Source of the DNA: Salminus brasiliensis
Lineage: Eukaryota; Chordata; Actinopteri; Characiformes; Bryconidae
Direction: 5' to 3'
Length of the DNA stretch: 64,000 nucleotides
Assembly (NCBI RefSeq): GCF_030463535.1
Contig: NC_132878.1
Location: 23,999,925 to 24,063,924, forward strand
Positions 1-12,196 of the stretch are shown one piece after another. The translations under genes and the position numbers were made by a program. The notes under the pieces were generated by a model that did no database searches, had not been told where the DNA came from, and saw only the letters and a list, made by a program, of their open reading frames with translations. Positions within the stretch are counted from its first letter, which is position 1. Each line of letters begins with the position of its first letter.

Positions 1-119
1 TAGAAACCCTTTCAATTTTATGTGAATTAGAATAAATATTTGCATGTACATCCTAAAAGGCAGCAGTGTTCATTTAGTCAGTGAATGATCAAGGTGCACG
101 TGCATCACCATGCGGGTTG

Positions 120-600
120 GTCGCGTTGTTTCACAGTCCTGAAGTTTGTAGACGATTCTACGGTCATTAGACTCATCCAGGATGGCAGTGTGTCTGCAAA
201 TTGACAGGAGCTTGAACGGCTGGTGCTCTGGTGCAGCTTGGAGCTGATCAAGCTCATGCTCAGACTGACAGTACAGAACCTTGTGTGCTAAGACTGTCAG
301 ACACAGGAGGTTTCTATCTTCATGTCCTCACCCTCATAAATAGCTGATCAGTAAGATCACCTGCTAGAACACAACTACACCTGTTCCCTTCCGATAATTA
401 TTACACCTTGCTTCACATCAATTACACTGTTCACACACCACGCATACTTTATATTGTGTATTTCTGTCTGTTAATATTTTGTACATTGTCTGTATATTAT
501 TGTCCTTGTATGGGATATTCTGCGTATTGTTCATTTAGTGTGTGGGTACTGTGTATACTGAATACGGTGTCATAGACACTGAGGGATCCTAGACTATTTA
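120..600 (+). mobile_element. Decayed LINE (L2/Rex-like) 3' end with reverse-transcriptase fragment
   Basis: Reading the + strand from about 139 gives LKFVDDSTVIRLIQDG, then a stop, then QELERLVLWCSLELIKL. FVDDST is the catalytic-loop box of non-LTR reverse transcriptases and the following LVLWC segment is typical of fish L2/Rex-type elements. The sequence to about 560 is T/G-rich, like the 3' UTR of such elements. The in-frame stop and missing 5' part show a dead copy. The exact LINE clade is an inference. Confidence 0.6.
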
Positions 601-721
601 AAAGAACGTTCATTCATCTGCAGAACATCTCTAAAATATCAGACTAGGATGACGATCAGACGCTGCATTCCAGATTTATATGTTAGAGTATATCTAAATT
701 ATGTTTCATTTTTTAAAAATA

Positions 722-727
722 TTTATT
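722..727 (-). terminator. Candidate polyadenylation signal of odad2
   Basis: AATAAA on the minus strand about 370 nt downstream of the odad2 stop codon, beyond the 35-bp minisatellite. It is the only plain hexamer I see between the stop and the LINE remnant, apart from one overlapping the stop region near 1096. Confidence 0.4.
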
Positions 728-842
728 CTTCTGAAAAGATCAAGAAATTCAGAGTAAATCTTAGATTATCTATACTGGTCGTGTACTTGTCCAGTATCGT
801 AGTGGCCTAGGTTCGAATCCTGTCTCTCTTGGATCCTGTCAC

Positions 843-1087
843 CAGCTCCACAGTAACAGATGTGGACAGGAACTCTGCAGCTCCACAGTAACAGATGTGG
901 ACAGGAACTCTGCAGCTCCACAGTAACAGATGGAGACGGGAACTCTGCAGCTCTATAGGAACAGATGGAGACGGGAACTCTGCAGCTCCACAGTAACAGA
1001 TGGAGACGGGAACTCTGCAGCTCCATAGAAACAGATGGAGACAGGAACTCTGCAGCTCCATAGAAACAGATGGAGATGGGAATGCTG
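843..1087. repeat. 35-bp minisatellite, 7 copies, in the ODAD2 3' UTR
   Basis: Seven head-to-tail units start at 843, 878, 913, 948, 983, 1018 and 1053, each beginning CAGCTCCA or a close variant and ending GGAACTCTG. Because 35 is not a multiple of 3, several open frames run through it as artefacts. It ends 11 bp before the ODAD2 stop codon (read on the minus strand), so it must lie in that gene's 3' UTR. The only nearby polyadenylation signal I see (AATAAA on minus, 722-727) is on its far side. Confidence 0.9.
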
Positions 1088-1097
1088 ACATTTCTGT

Positions 1098-4000
1098 TTA
1101 TTTGAAATACTTGGCCTTATCATTGGCCAGAGCAAGGAGGCGGATGTTACGCACACAGCCAGCCGCCGCCTCTTGCAGCACCTCGTCAGTGGAGCCCATC
1201 ATTACAATCAGGGGCTGTGACACAAACACACACACATACACACACACACACACACACACAAAGAAGAACATTAATGCATCAAAACTGTTCATCAGAAAAC
1301 GCTGCTATTAATCTGTTAATCTGTAAAAAGAACTGTTTTACTTAAAAGCGTCCTTTTTACTGCAGAGTTTACGGGAACATTGAAACGGAACATGTGACAG
1401 GAATGCTGTCTTGGACTTCTTTGGACTGGTTAGTATTTGTACCCAGACTTGGACTGTCCTATTATTTTGTTTTGATACTGTTTACATTTACATTCTGTCT
1501 TTTAACTGAATATTTTTACCAACAGACGCTGACCTTCACTCAAGCAGCTCATAACCAAATCACTGTGAAATCTTCTGAAATTCTTTTTTGTCCAAACTAT
1601 CACCTTAATTCTCTGATCTGCTTTGAGAGAGTTTCAGTAAGTGCTTTGAGTCTTCCACATTTGTATAAAACGTGTGAGGTGCCGGGGTCATACCTGAACC
1701 ACGCCACTTTCATGCATGGTGATGCAGTTGTTGGGGTCTCTGGAGAGCTGGTAGAGGGCCAGAGCTGTGGCTTGGTGAACTGAGGGGTCTTTTGAGCGCA
1801 GGAAGCGGACCAGAGGGGCCACAGCCCTTTCCTGCCCGAATGCCACATGGTTACTGCCCCACATGCAGCAGTGAGAAATGGCCCCTGCCAGATGCCGGCG
1901 CAACTTATCATCCTCCTGCAGCCCGAGAGAAATCAACACCCTGAGCTCAATTCGCACTCCAACCATAACATTCATTTCTCCTGCAGCTCCTGACAGGATG
2001 CTAAAACCCAGCTGCATGCTAGACCTGTGCTACACATGGAGCAGTCTTTAACATGAAGAGTTTTACTTCGTTCTCTGTGTAGAAAAACATGGACAGATGT
2101 GGAATCCTGAGACCACTAAACCAGACGATGTTTGATGTGAGTGTAGGAATTGGTAAATGAAATTGTAGTCCAGGGCTTGCTAAGACTTACTGTGTTGGTG
2201 AGGTTGGCCAGCATGGGCACCACTCTGTGCTCAGTGATGATGGCCAGGTTCTCTTTATCTGTGGCTATTCTGGCAATCACTGCACAGACACTGGCCAGCA
2301 CCTCCTTGTTCTGTGATTTTAGCAAGTCCACGATCAGCTTCAAGCCACCCATGAAGGAACGGACCATCTCCCCTGCATCCTGAAACACATCCCCAGGAAA
2401 AGTGTGCTGAAGTGATGATACATCTTTAAGAAGGACGGAACATTTGGAACAGCTATATGCATTATATTACTATGTGCAGATAGTTGATAGTGGGCTGTTT
2501 TCTAATGCAGACGTTGCATCTAGGAAGCCAAATATCACCTCTGTATTTATGCATCCTCTGCCGTGTTGCTGGTTTTAGTACTGTGCAGTAAATTTCTGTA
2601 CCTTTACATTCTCTATGCAGGGGCAGATTGCCCAAGCAGCACTGGCCTGTACTTCTGGATCTGGTTTTCTCAGCAAGGACCAGAGTAGATGCACCCCATC
2701 CAGACGATTAATGATACTGAGGACGAGAAGAGTGAGGAGAATGACAGAAACAAACAACAGTGCATGAGAGGTCACAGCAACACAAGTGCCCTCAACAATA
2801 TATAAGCGAAATGATAGGATCTCTATATTTCAGCAGGAAGAGCATTCTGGAGACTTACTATGTAGATACAGAACATAAAATATATCTAGTATATCCACTT
2901 GTTTAAGAACCACATGCTCACAGTGAGTCACTGAGCGTAAATACTCAATAAAATGACCTGGAATACAGTTCATTGTGGATTAGGCTTCCAAAACAACAAA
3001 GCCAAAGTCCCATTCTGGGAGAAGGCTTGTCTGCACTTACGCCATGTTCTCAGGCTCGGTAGCGCAGGCTCCTACAGCCCTGGTGACATTGACTAACAGG
3101 GCCAGGTTTGTTTCCCTCAGCAGGCTGACCAAGCGCGGGATGCTGCCACTTTTTCCAATGGCGATGCGGTTGGCAGGTCTTTGGGCACACTCCCCAAGAG
3201 CCCCTACCACATTGACCAGCACTTCCTCAGGCTGGGATGTTAGTAGACCCAACAAAAGCTCCAAAGCCTTATACTCCTCAAACCTGTAAGCACAAAAGCC
3301 TTAGGTGTGTCAAAGTGAGTTTTGAAGAAACAACTTTACAACTTTAAAATGGCCTGCAGGATAGTAGGAGCAAGAGGTGATGGCAGATGGACCAATAGCT
3401 TATTACACATTTTGTTGATTTATAAATATGTTATTACATATCACTATCCTTTCAGGCAGTGTTTAAGTAGCCTACAGCATCAACAATGAAAAGTACACCT
3501 ACTTTGCTACGTTCTCCATGCTGATTGAGCATTTCCAGATGGCTCCAGTGACGGCTGCAAGCAGCTGCTTGTTGTCAGTCTTGCTGAGCAGAGAGACCAG
3601 GGACTGCAGACCCGTGTACTGGCGGACCAGGTCTCGTGTCCGCTTGTCCTCCGCACACTGCCAGCAACAAACACAGCCACCTCTACGTGATTGATGCCTA
3701 GTTTAAACCATTTCCACTTCGAATAAAGTGAGAGAGAGGATGCTTGCAGCTGTAAAAGCACTTCAGCTGGCTGGAAAAGTCTACTGACTACTGACACAGC
3801 AGGAGTCTACTGCATTACCTTAAAGATGGCGCTTGCACAGTGCATCTGAAGCTCCTGGTTTTCACATTTAAGATTCTTTACCAGATCCTCAATCATGCCC
3901 TCTGTTTGTATGGCAATCCTGTAACTGCTCTGCCAAAGTAAACAAAGAAAAACTTCTCACCATCAAATCTGACGTACTTTAACTCATCCATATCCACACA

Positions 4001-7000
4001 CATCTCATCAAGAATTCAATCAGAAAAACATTTGCTGTACACATGACTGATATGACTGACAGGTTCTGTTGGAGATTAACTTCAGATCTACAGGGAGTTA
4101 TACCTCAGACGCACACTCCTGCAGGGTGCCCACCACGGGGATGAGCATGTTCTTCTGGGGGGATTTGAGCAGGCGGGCGAGCAGAGGGATTCCTCCAGCT
4201 TTGCGGATAGCCTCTTTGTTCCTGGTGCTCTTGCTGCAGCTCCAGAGTGCCAGAGCTCCACACCGGGCCACTTCCACGTCTTTCTCCTGCTCCGCACTCA
4301 GCATGGCAGAGTCGGGCACGCAATCCAGCAGCTCCACCTGCCGTAAACAAACCATAGTAGTGACTCCCTCATCCCTGTTTGGTCCCATAATACTGTACAC
4401 CAGCATGCTTTATGCTGAATTTCACAGAGCTTTACTTTCAGCAGTGATCTCCAAATGTAGCAAAGTTTAGGCTCAGTTACTGTCACTGAACAATTATAAG
4501 ATATAGAGTGGGAACTGTTGTTGGAGGTCCTGTAGATATCTGAATGTTGTTCAACTTGGGCTCTTATAATACAGTAGGAAAAACTGCAGGAAAATTCCAG
4601 TCCTCAACCATATGTATCTACACCTAGGTTCCATAGGTGTCTACACCTAGTGCAACAAGAGGTGGAACTGAAATGAAAATGCCATGAAATGCAAGGTCAG
4701 AAATCCTTAATTTGTGTCTTGGGTGAATAAAACCTTCCTAGCTGCCGCTCTCCAGAACGCAATTCTGTCTATGCTGCCAGTGTACAGAATTTATGAGTAC
4801 ATCAGTAAGAACAGCCTAATCAGAGTTTGACGTTCAAACATAAGTACCAGTGATTTCTGGCTAAATTATAAGATTAAAAACAGTGCTTTGAAATGTTCTT
4901 TATACAGCAGCACTTCCTCTTAAGCTAAGCTAATTTACATACACACATTAGCCACCGTCACTCACCAGTCTCTTGATCCCACCGTACTGACGCACTGTCC
5001 TCCGGGCTCTCTTGAACTTGGCCACATTGGCAATAGTCTCTGCAGCCAGGCATTTCAGCTCTTTATCTGGGGAGTCTAGAATGGACACTATTGTTTGCAG
5101 ACCCCCCAAGTCGACGATGGCCCGCCGGATCTGAGAGCTGCAACTGATCTCCTTCAGGATTTTCAGTGAACCAATCTGTCAGTGATGCAGAGAGTACGAG
5201 AGAGTTTTAAAGTTTGTTCTTCAGAAACTAGAGGCGAGATCAGACATGCAGACAGAATTTCAAAAGTGTGCTCCGAATGTTGTATTTAGTTCTAAAAGTA
5301 TTTTTGTAGCCTGATTTTGGGTTCATTTCATTAATTGGTTCATTTATTGGAGGGTGAATTATGATTATTATCTGAATGTGAATTATTTTAACCTTAAATT
5401 TTATTACCCTCCAAATAAATACAGAAACTTTTAGTCTTAACTTTACGGACCATTACAATGAGCTCTGAACTACTTCATAAAACCAAGGCCATATTAGTAG
5501 CACAGAATCCAGAATGTTCATATTTCCCATAGTTTGATGTTTCTGAAGGTGTGTTTAGGTTTAGCAAATCAGGAGGTGGAATCACTCACCTTACATTTGC
5601 CCTCATCAGTGTCCAGCAGGTTGATAAGTACCTCCAGACCTCCTCCATCTCTGATGGCTAGCTGACATGTCTCCTGTGCCAGGTTAAAATCTCTTATACA
5701 GCAGAGAGCAATCACTGTGGCAGTTTGGTTACCGACCTGCATACATACACACATACACACACACACACACCGACCCAAACATTTTTAACAAAATCGCTCT
5801 TTTTTTAAATACATAAATCCACATTTAGCTTAAAACTAAAATAAAACATTTCCTTTTGGACTTTTATTTTTGGAAGTTTATGGTGATCTTTAGGCTTCTG
5901 TACAGTCAAACCAACACATACCCTACATGTCCAAAAGTACCCAGACAGTTCTTCGTCTGTGTGTGTGTGTATTTGTGTGTATGCAGATACCTTCAGATAC
6001 TTGACCAGTTTCTGAATCTCCCAGTACTCAGAAGATAGATCAGTGCGGTTCTCTCCTCGTCTCTCACTCTGCTCTTCATCCTCCTCACTCTCAGATGAGC
6101 TCTCACTGAAGTCTTCATCTCCTGTTCCTCCACCTGGGCTCTTACTGGTGGAGGAACACACACACACATTATTTAAAAAAAAGTTTATTTATGGAGCAGT
6201 TTTGTAACTTTAAAGAACATCAGCCTTACAACTAATAGTGTGGAGGTTGGAGAGAGCACAGAAACATGAATTGAAGAATTTCATAGATTTTCACACAAAA
6301 TACAGCTGATTTTGGGCCACTGGAGGTAGAAAATTATGAGTATTTCACTGCTTCAACTAGAAATGTTCAAGAAGCCAGGCAAGGCTCTTTATGTGTAATC
6401 AATGCCATAGTAAACACTTACAGGTGCAAGTTATGATCACACTACTGACTCTGGGTTTCTGAGTCCTGCGTGCACTCCTCTCATTGTTTACAGGCAGGGC
6501 AGCCTTCTGCCTGTACTCTGTATATGAGTGCTATGGGAAAAGACAGACAGACTGGAGACAGCAACTGAGGGAGGTGAATTAACAGTGTCTTCCAGAAAAG
6601 ATCAGTCTCCAGTTTAGCTGTATGGGTGGTGCAGCAGCATGGTGGCTACATGGCAGCCCCACTGGTTATGTCATTCATGTCTTTTTAAGACATGTAACAA
6701 GCTGAAAAAAATCCCTGAGAAAACAAGTCTCCCTTTACAACACAGGGACTTGAGATGGTTCTGCTCACATGGGCTTGGGACTGTAGGTTCACTCAACCAA
6801 GAGAATAAGGATAAACTGTTCGGGGGGTGATGTTTGGGAGGGGGCAATTAGTACATGGAGACTCACATTTTCACTGAAGACAGGCGGTCTCGTAATGAAG
6901 ATGCATTCTTCTTGCTCTCCAACCTGAGGGTCTTTGTCTGGCTTTCTGTGGCTTTCTCACCTGCCCCACTTTTTCTTGTCTTCTTCTCAGCTTCTCTGTA

Positions 7001-9676
7001 TGAAAACAAAACACTGAAAATGAACTTCCTCTGTTTTTGGAAAGGCTGTAATATGACTGCATGTGCATAAAGGAGTTTGGATGATGCTCTTATTCAGAGT
7101 CTCTTACATTCAAATCATGTTACACAGGTGGGTGAACCCTAGTCTACCATGCAGAAGAAAGCTAAATTAAAAGTGGAAGTAGCTGGAGGTGCTCCTAAAA
7201 GAGGACAGCCTCCAATAATTATCCTCTCCCTACAATTTAATCGTCTCCTTATAAGTGTGTGGGGCAGTGGTGGCTCAGCGGTTAGAGCTCTGGGCTATTG
7301 ATGACAGGGTTGTGGGTTTAATACCCGGCCTCGGCACTGTTGGACCCTTGAGCAAGGCCCTTCACCCTCTCTGCTCCCCAAGTGCTGGAGTTGGCTGCAC
7401 ACTGGCCATAGTTCACTAGTGTGTGTGTGTGTTTACTACCACAGATGGGTAAAAAGCACAGGACACATTATGCTGTACATAGTACAGTGACAGATACAAG
7501 CACTGTTACCTTTTTATCTTTATAACGTGTGGCTGCTTATGTATGTGTGTGTCTTGTGTGTCACAGATTGGCATTTCACATGTAGGCATCAACTAACACT
7601 GGGCCCAAGGACCCTGACACTGGTTTGATGTGAACCTGTGGGTGTGTCTGCAGGAGTCTGGAATCGTCACTTACTCTTCAAGTTTGCTCCATAGCAGAGT
7701 TGGTTCTCTTAACTTCATGCTGATTGAAGTTTTCATCGCAAGCTGTTGTCTGGCTTTCTCATGCTCAGTGATCAAATCCTGTAGAGAGGTCTAAAAAGGT
7801 AAATAAGAGAAAATAATCAGATATTCATGGATCTTCTTTTGCTCTGTTCATCATTCTGTACATGAATCCAAATGTCTGTACAGGGATCATGTTAATCAAA
7901 AACAAGGACAAAACTTCCAATGAACCTCCAGGATGGATCTGAAGATTTTCTTTAAATTTCAGAAAAATATATTTTCTACCTGAGACTTTTTAAAGGTATT
8001 TATTTCTTCCACTACTCATACATCTGATTACATAATATGAAGCAGGGGAGCCTGTTTAGACGTACTGGGAAATAGTAATATATTCAGGAAATGAGTCTGA
8101 TTAATTTGAAGATGAGTTAATTAAACACTACTGGCTGTTTCCCAAACTCAAACTAAATCTTTGACTACCATTAGATATTCTTCTAATTCTAGGTTCAGGG
8201 TTAATCTGAGAAGCTAACCCTATCACATGTAAGGCAGCATTTCACAGTTTACTTTTCACAGTGGAGATTAATACACATCTATCCTGTAACTGATTTCTCT
8301 TCTTAGGAATAAAAAATAGTACCTGCTTTTTGATGCTCTCAGCAAAGTGTGGAGATTTGCTTTTGAGGAGTGTGACCAGGTCTTTGTAGAGCTCACGCTT
8401 TCTGGCATTCTCTTCTCCCTCTTGCTCGATTGCCTGTAAAAGCAAAACACAAGCAGTGTAGAACAGTGAGAAAGAGTGTATGCTGGTGCAGCACCTTCAC
8501 CATGGACCTTCAGTAGAGATGCTGAACAAACCAGAGAAAGGTCAGCAACATTGGGTGTCTCGCCACACTCATACCAGTATAAACACACAGAATATCAGAA
8601 CCTTGCTGGGTTAACATCACATAAAATTATTATTCAGTAACTGCCTGGTCTTGTTCAGTAACTACTGTAAGACTACTGTAAGACTAATAGTAAAAAGCAC
8701 TGTAAAACTACTGTTAGACTAGTGTGAGACTAGTGAGAGACTACTGTGAGATTACTGTAAAGCTACTGTAAATCTACTGTAAAACTACTGTGAGACTACT
8801 GTAAAGCTACTGTAATCCTACTGCAAAACTGCTGTGAGACTACTGTAAATCTACTGTAAAGCTACTGTAAAACTACTGTGAGACTACTCTGAGACTACTG
8901 TAAAGCTACTGTAAAGTTACTGTAAACTTACTCTAAAACTACTGTGAGACTACTGTGTTAGTTATGTAGCTTTGAGAGTCTGCAGTGCTGGTCATCCTAC
9001 AAGCCCTAAGGGTTAAGTCTTGGCTTTAAACCAGAGTAAGTGATTATAGTATTTCTCACCACATTGAGGTTGAATCCGTAAATGCTGCACGTGATGGAGA
9101 GGGGTTCTGCATCACATGGTTCAATGATGAGGCCAGCAATCTCTCCAAACTCTTGCCTCCAAGGAGGTGAACGGCAGCCATTGCTGTACTCATGATCTGT
9201 AGAGTGATCCAGAGAACTCAAGATAACGATTGTCTCTTTAAACTAAAAGGACCAATATCACTCTACACTACAGTCAATATCTTCTAACCTGAGCGTCTGA
9301 GACTCTGGATTTGAGTGAGGAAACAGGATCAGTCAGAAGGTAAGAGAGGTGTGTGTGCAGAAAACAGTCACTTTAGAGAGGCTGGAAGAGTGCAGGCCTG
9401 AAGTTTGTTGCTTTATTGAGAATGACTGATTTGGAAGGGGATATATGACCAAGCTATGCGCTACAGGCGCGACATGAAAGTAAATGTGAAAGCGAGTGAG
9501 TCACAATGAGAAAGAGATGGAGGTGAGGAAAATGAGGGTGAGGTAAAGAAGGAGGGAGAGGAATGCAGACCTGATGTGTAGCGCACTGACTTCAGCAGCC
9601 TCTTCTCTCCTGCACCACACACACTCTTCAGCATCTCAACATCAAGCTTAACAACAGCTGGACTCAGCCTGACCAT
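1098..9676 (-). CDS. odad2: Outer dynein arm docking complex subunit 2 (armadillo repeat-containing 4), 16 coding exons
   Basis: Exons on minus: 9676-9571, 9196-9060, 8433-8323, 7790-7675, 6995-6867, 6144-5991, 5736-5590, 5175-4966, 4337-4104, 3929-3819, 3657-3503, 3283-3041, 2716-2602, 2379-2191, 1915-1694, 1214-1098. All junctions are GT-AG and the phases agree through to the stop, giving 831 aa. The first ~80 residues ([11 protein letters not shown] region) and an acidic Ser/Glu stretch (about 210-235) precede a run of armadillo repeats (about 240-825), with segments such as [18 protein letters not shown] and [10 protein letters not shown] that match ODAD2/ARMC4. The protein docks outer dynein arms on axonemal doublets of motile cilia and sperm flagella. 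It is about 210 residues shorter than mammalian ODAD2, all missing at the N-terminus; the ATG lies just inside the exon after the 5' UTR intron. Introns carry a SINE, minisatellites and CA repeats. Identity is near certain; the start is less sure. Confidence 0.93.
1222..1260. repeat. CA microsatellite
   Basis: Interrupted (CA)n tract just upstream (minus-strand sense) of the last odad2 exon. On the minus strand it is a TG tract immediately before the acceptor, which may weaken or extend the polypyrimidine signal. Confidence 0.85.
5742..5770. repeat. CA microsatellite in odad2 intron
   Basis: ACACATACACACAC-type tract directly flanking the acceptor of the exon starting at 5736 (minus). Confidence 0.75.
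7258..7512 (+). mobile_element. tRNA-derived V-SINE
   Basis: Starts GGGGCAGTGGTGGCTCAG with a tRNA A-box-like GTGGCTCAGCGGTTAGAG, a degenerate B box (GGGTTTAATACCC) about 40 bp later, and then the core CCTTGAGCAAGGCCCTTCAC that is shared by vertebrate V-SINEs. It lies inside an odad2 intron. The family assignment rests on recognition of the core, not on a search. Confidence 0.75.
8655..8960. repeat. 11-bp minisatellite (CTACTGTAAAA-type), odad2 intron
   Basis: About 27 imperfect tandem copies of an 11-base unit alternating between CTACTGTAAAG, CTACTGTAAAT and CTACTGTGAGA forms. It occupies most of the intron between the exons at 9060 and 8433. Confidence 0.9.
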
Positions 9677-9679
9677 TCT

Positions 9680-9702
9680 ACACACACACAGACACAGACA
9701 CA

Positions 9703-9734
<32 letters not shown>
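9680..9734. repeat. CA microsatellite
   Basis: CACACAGACACAGACACA followed by a pure (CA)n run, immediately upstream (minus sense) of the first coding exon of odad2; the acceptor AG at 9679-9678 sits at its edge. Confidence 0.9.
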
Positions 9735-9737
<3 letters not shown>

Positions 9738-11161
9738 AATAAAATACGCATTTACAGAGCAATGTGAAAGTGGTTTAAAGAGAACAGATAAAAATATATA
9801 CCTTTAAGAACTAGTGGAACCATTGCATTTAGGAACCAGTAAATTCATTCAATTTAACAACCAGTAGAACCTCACCCAACACTCACAAGCTGTCTGGAGA
9901 GCAGAGAAACACTGTTTGGTTCATTCTTCTATTCAATCATTTCCATTTCTGTATGTTGTTGTGCTTCAGATCGTACCAGGTCCTACAAAGGGTTCTTCAA
10001 GTGGTATGTGATATGTGATATTTGAGAAGTGCCATAGAATCAAGTTTGGTTTCATAGAGAACCATGTCTGTAAGTCATGTTAAAGGTTCTTGACCCTCAC
10101 ACATCTCTTTTACAAACACAGCTCTTTAGGGTTCTTCATGAGTTGCTCAAAGAATCTTTTATTATATTTAGGAGTGTATGTGACTTCAGTGGGACTGAGG
10201 TCAGGACTCTGACGGTGGTTCTGAAATCTGGAATTTCTTCTGCTTGATTCTCTTTGACTTTGTTTTGCTGTGGTTGAGATCTCCACTCAATCAGGATCAG
10301 GTTCCCCTCTTATTTACTGTGACTTTGAGGCCAAAAACAGATCCTAGATCAGCACTAATTCAAGCAGAAATCTAATCTTTCTAAAGGGTTCACAAACATG
10401 TGTGTGATAATTTTGTCCACGTGTGAACTATGATACCTGTAATGCAGTTGTACCGCTTAAACCTCAAAGCTCAAACAATCCAGCACGTCCTCGATCCTTC
10501 TGTCTCCCAGCTCTGGTCTCAGTAGGAGATTACGCAGCAGCATGGATACAGTACTAAATTTTATTTAATTTAATGTTGTTCTAAATACTGTGAGACTATC
10601 GAGGCGTGAACAGTGAATTAGGTTGGATCATGGACTGAGTGTTTTCTTATGTTTAAGAATTAAGTGTGTGTGTATCTATTCTGCCATGGATGAAATTAAA
10701 ATCCATCCTGAAGACCTAATGTTCTCAAACCTGCTGTAAAACAGTGTCTCAGACGTCGGGCAGTGTGTTAGAATTTGATGGACCAAGACCATCAGACAGT
10801 TTTGAGACCAGTTTTGTGTGATGAGGCTTTTAGGGTCGTTAAACACTTTTCAGAGGTCTGGGTACCCTCACCACCACTGTGAGCAGCTCTGACTCTCCCC
10901 AGGTTTCTCTAGGTGGGATCATTTCACACTGAACCCCTCTGCTCTCATTACACTGTTTCAGTGTTCAGAGGTTTGAACAGGGGGGATTCCTCTGTAATGA
11001 GCAGCGCCTCCGCCTGGTTAGCTAGTGCTAGCTTGGCTGTGTAGCTCAGCTGAGCGGAGTGTCTGTTTATCGGTATCTGGCCACGTTAAGCTGTCTGTCT
11101 AACAGTCCTGCACTTCCTGATCGACTGTAATGAGATTAAACTCAGTCTGGCTGTGAATTAC
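9735..11161 (-). other. First intron of odad2, no coding exon seen
   Basis: I looked here for the N-terminal region present in mammalian ODAD2 and saw no exon with matching protein sequence. A short frame near 10,543 (minus) starting MLLRNLLL ends after about two dozen codons and has no recognisable similarity. The stretch 9,980-10,150 has GGTTCTTCA/GAACC-type motifs at both ends, as in fish non-autonomous DNA transposons (weak). Confidence 0.5.
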
Positions 11162-11300
11162 CTGATGATCCAGATGGAAGTCAGCGAGTCTCTCCGCTCT
11201 TCCAGCCGCTGCGGGTTTCTGCTGTTACGCCGTTACTATGGTGACAAACACAGGCGCATTGCTCTGGTTGCTAGGATACAGGTGAACAACCTTGAGCAGA
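11162..11300 (-). promoter_or_regulatory. odad2 non-coding first exon and promoter with RFX X-box motifs
   Basis: On the minus strand a donor (CATCAG then GTAATT) sits at 11,162/11,161. It would end a short non-coding exon, since no long frame begins with ATG upstream of it. At 11,232-11,245 GTTACTATGGTGAC fits the RFX X-box consensus RYYNYY-N2-RRNRAC exactly. A second, imperfect copy (GTTGCTAGGATAC) lies at 11,267-11,279. RFX factors with FOXJ1 drive motile-cilium genes, so the position is meaningful. The exon and TSS are inferred. Confidence 0.55.
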
Positions 11301-11401
11301 GAGGGTCAAAAAGCTTAAAGGACGCGCTGAAAAGCGAAGCGTCCAGAGAAAGTCTCAGTAAACCGAGTTTCATTTGTAGATTTACTTTACCTACATGTTA
11401 A

Positions 11402-11530
11402 TAATTCATATTATGTATAGTAACATTTAAAACTATCAGGCATTTTAAAATAACAGCATTACTAAGACTTATCTGAAAAAAATAAGATCAATGAAATTAA
11501 TAAATAATAAATTAATAAAGTAATAAAGTA
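11402..11530. other. AT-rich spacer
   Basis: A/T-rich sequence with repeated AATAAA/TAATAAAG words between the odad2 promoter and the start of LTR-like sequence. No gene seen. Confidence 0.5.
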
Positions 11531-11534
11531 ATTG

Positions 11535-12196
11535 TCCGCCTATATCAGCCCCTCGGTATCGCGCCCTCCCCTGGGGCGATTCCGAGCCTCCGCCCACAGG
11601 CCCAAATAAGGACTTCCGCCTTGTTAACGTTCATGTGTTTGGTATCGGTTCATGATTCATGTTCATTTGGTTCACGTGTCTGACCTGGATTAGGGGGGTA
11701 TTGTAGAAGCCTCGACACCGCCATTCCGTGCCGAGAGTTGTATCGTCTTGGATCTCGAGGTTTCTCGAGAGGGTTTCCGTACTGTAGCAGTGTGTCGAGG
11801 CCAGCTTCTGCTCAGAGTTCACGTTCAGGAGCAGGTCACCCTGCCCATCAAGTCATCAGCGAGGCGACCCCCGCTCACGGCCAGGAGTTACTGGCAACCC
11901 ACGTCTCAGCGAGGCGACCCCCGCTCACGGCAGCGCGCTGCGGTTCCAGGTTTGGTCGGTCTAGCCGTTCTTGCTTAGTAGCTGGTCCCCCAGCTCACAC
12001 CCCAGTCCCAGGTTCGTTTTGGGTTCGTCCTCTTGTTCGCCACGTTCATGTATTTGTGGATCACTGTCGTTCATGTGTTGCTTTTTTTTTTTTGCCTAAC
12101 TTGCCCCCCTTTGTTTATCCTATCGTGTTAATAAATCTGCTTGCTTTGACCCCGTCTCTGCGAGTGTTCATCCCTCTGTGTCTGGCCTAGCCCGCC
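11535..12196 (+). mobile_element. LTR-like segment preceding the first gag remnant (unique left edge of the array)
   Basis: GC-rich, followed by repeated GTTCATG/GGTTCACG words, a direct repeat of about 25 bp at 11,857 and 11,906, a poly-T run (12,082-12,093), then AATAAA (12,130) and the gag start. This order (U3-like, polyA signal, short R/U5, gag ATG at 12,197) fits an LTR retrotransposon 5' end. The part before the poly-T occurs once in the window; the part after it begins each repeat unit. I could not fix the LTR termini or a primer-binding site. Confidence 0.55.

Noticed and set aside
805-825. Perfect tRNA/SINE-type B box (GGTTCGAATCC) at about 810
   Set aside because: No matching A box at the right distance and no cloverleaf; at most a SINE crumb.
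766-1311. Several frames of 60-100 codons with repeated Leu/Cys/Trp or Ser/Pro blocks
   Set aside because: They are read-through of the 35-bp minisatellite and the CA repeat in different frames.
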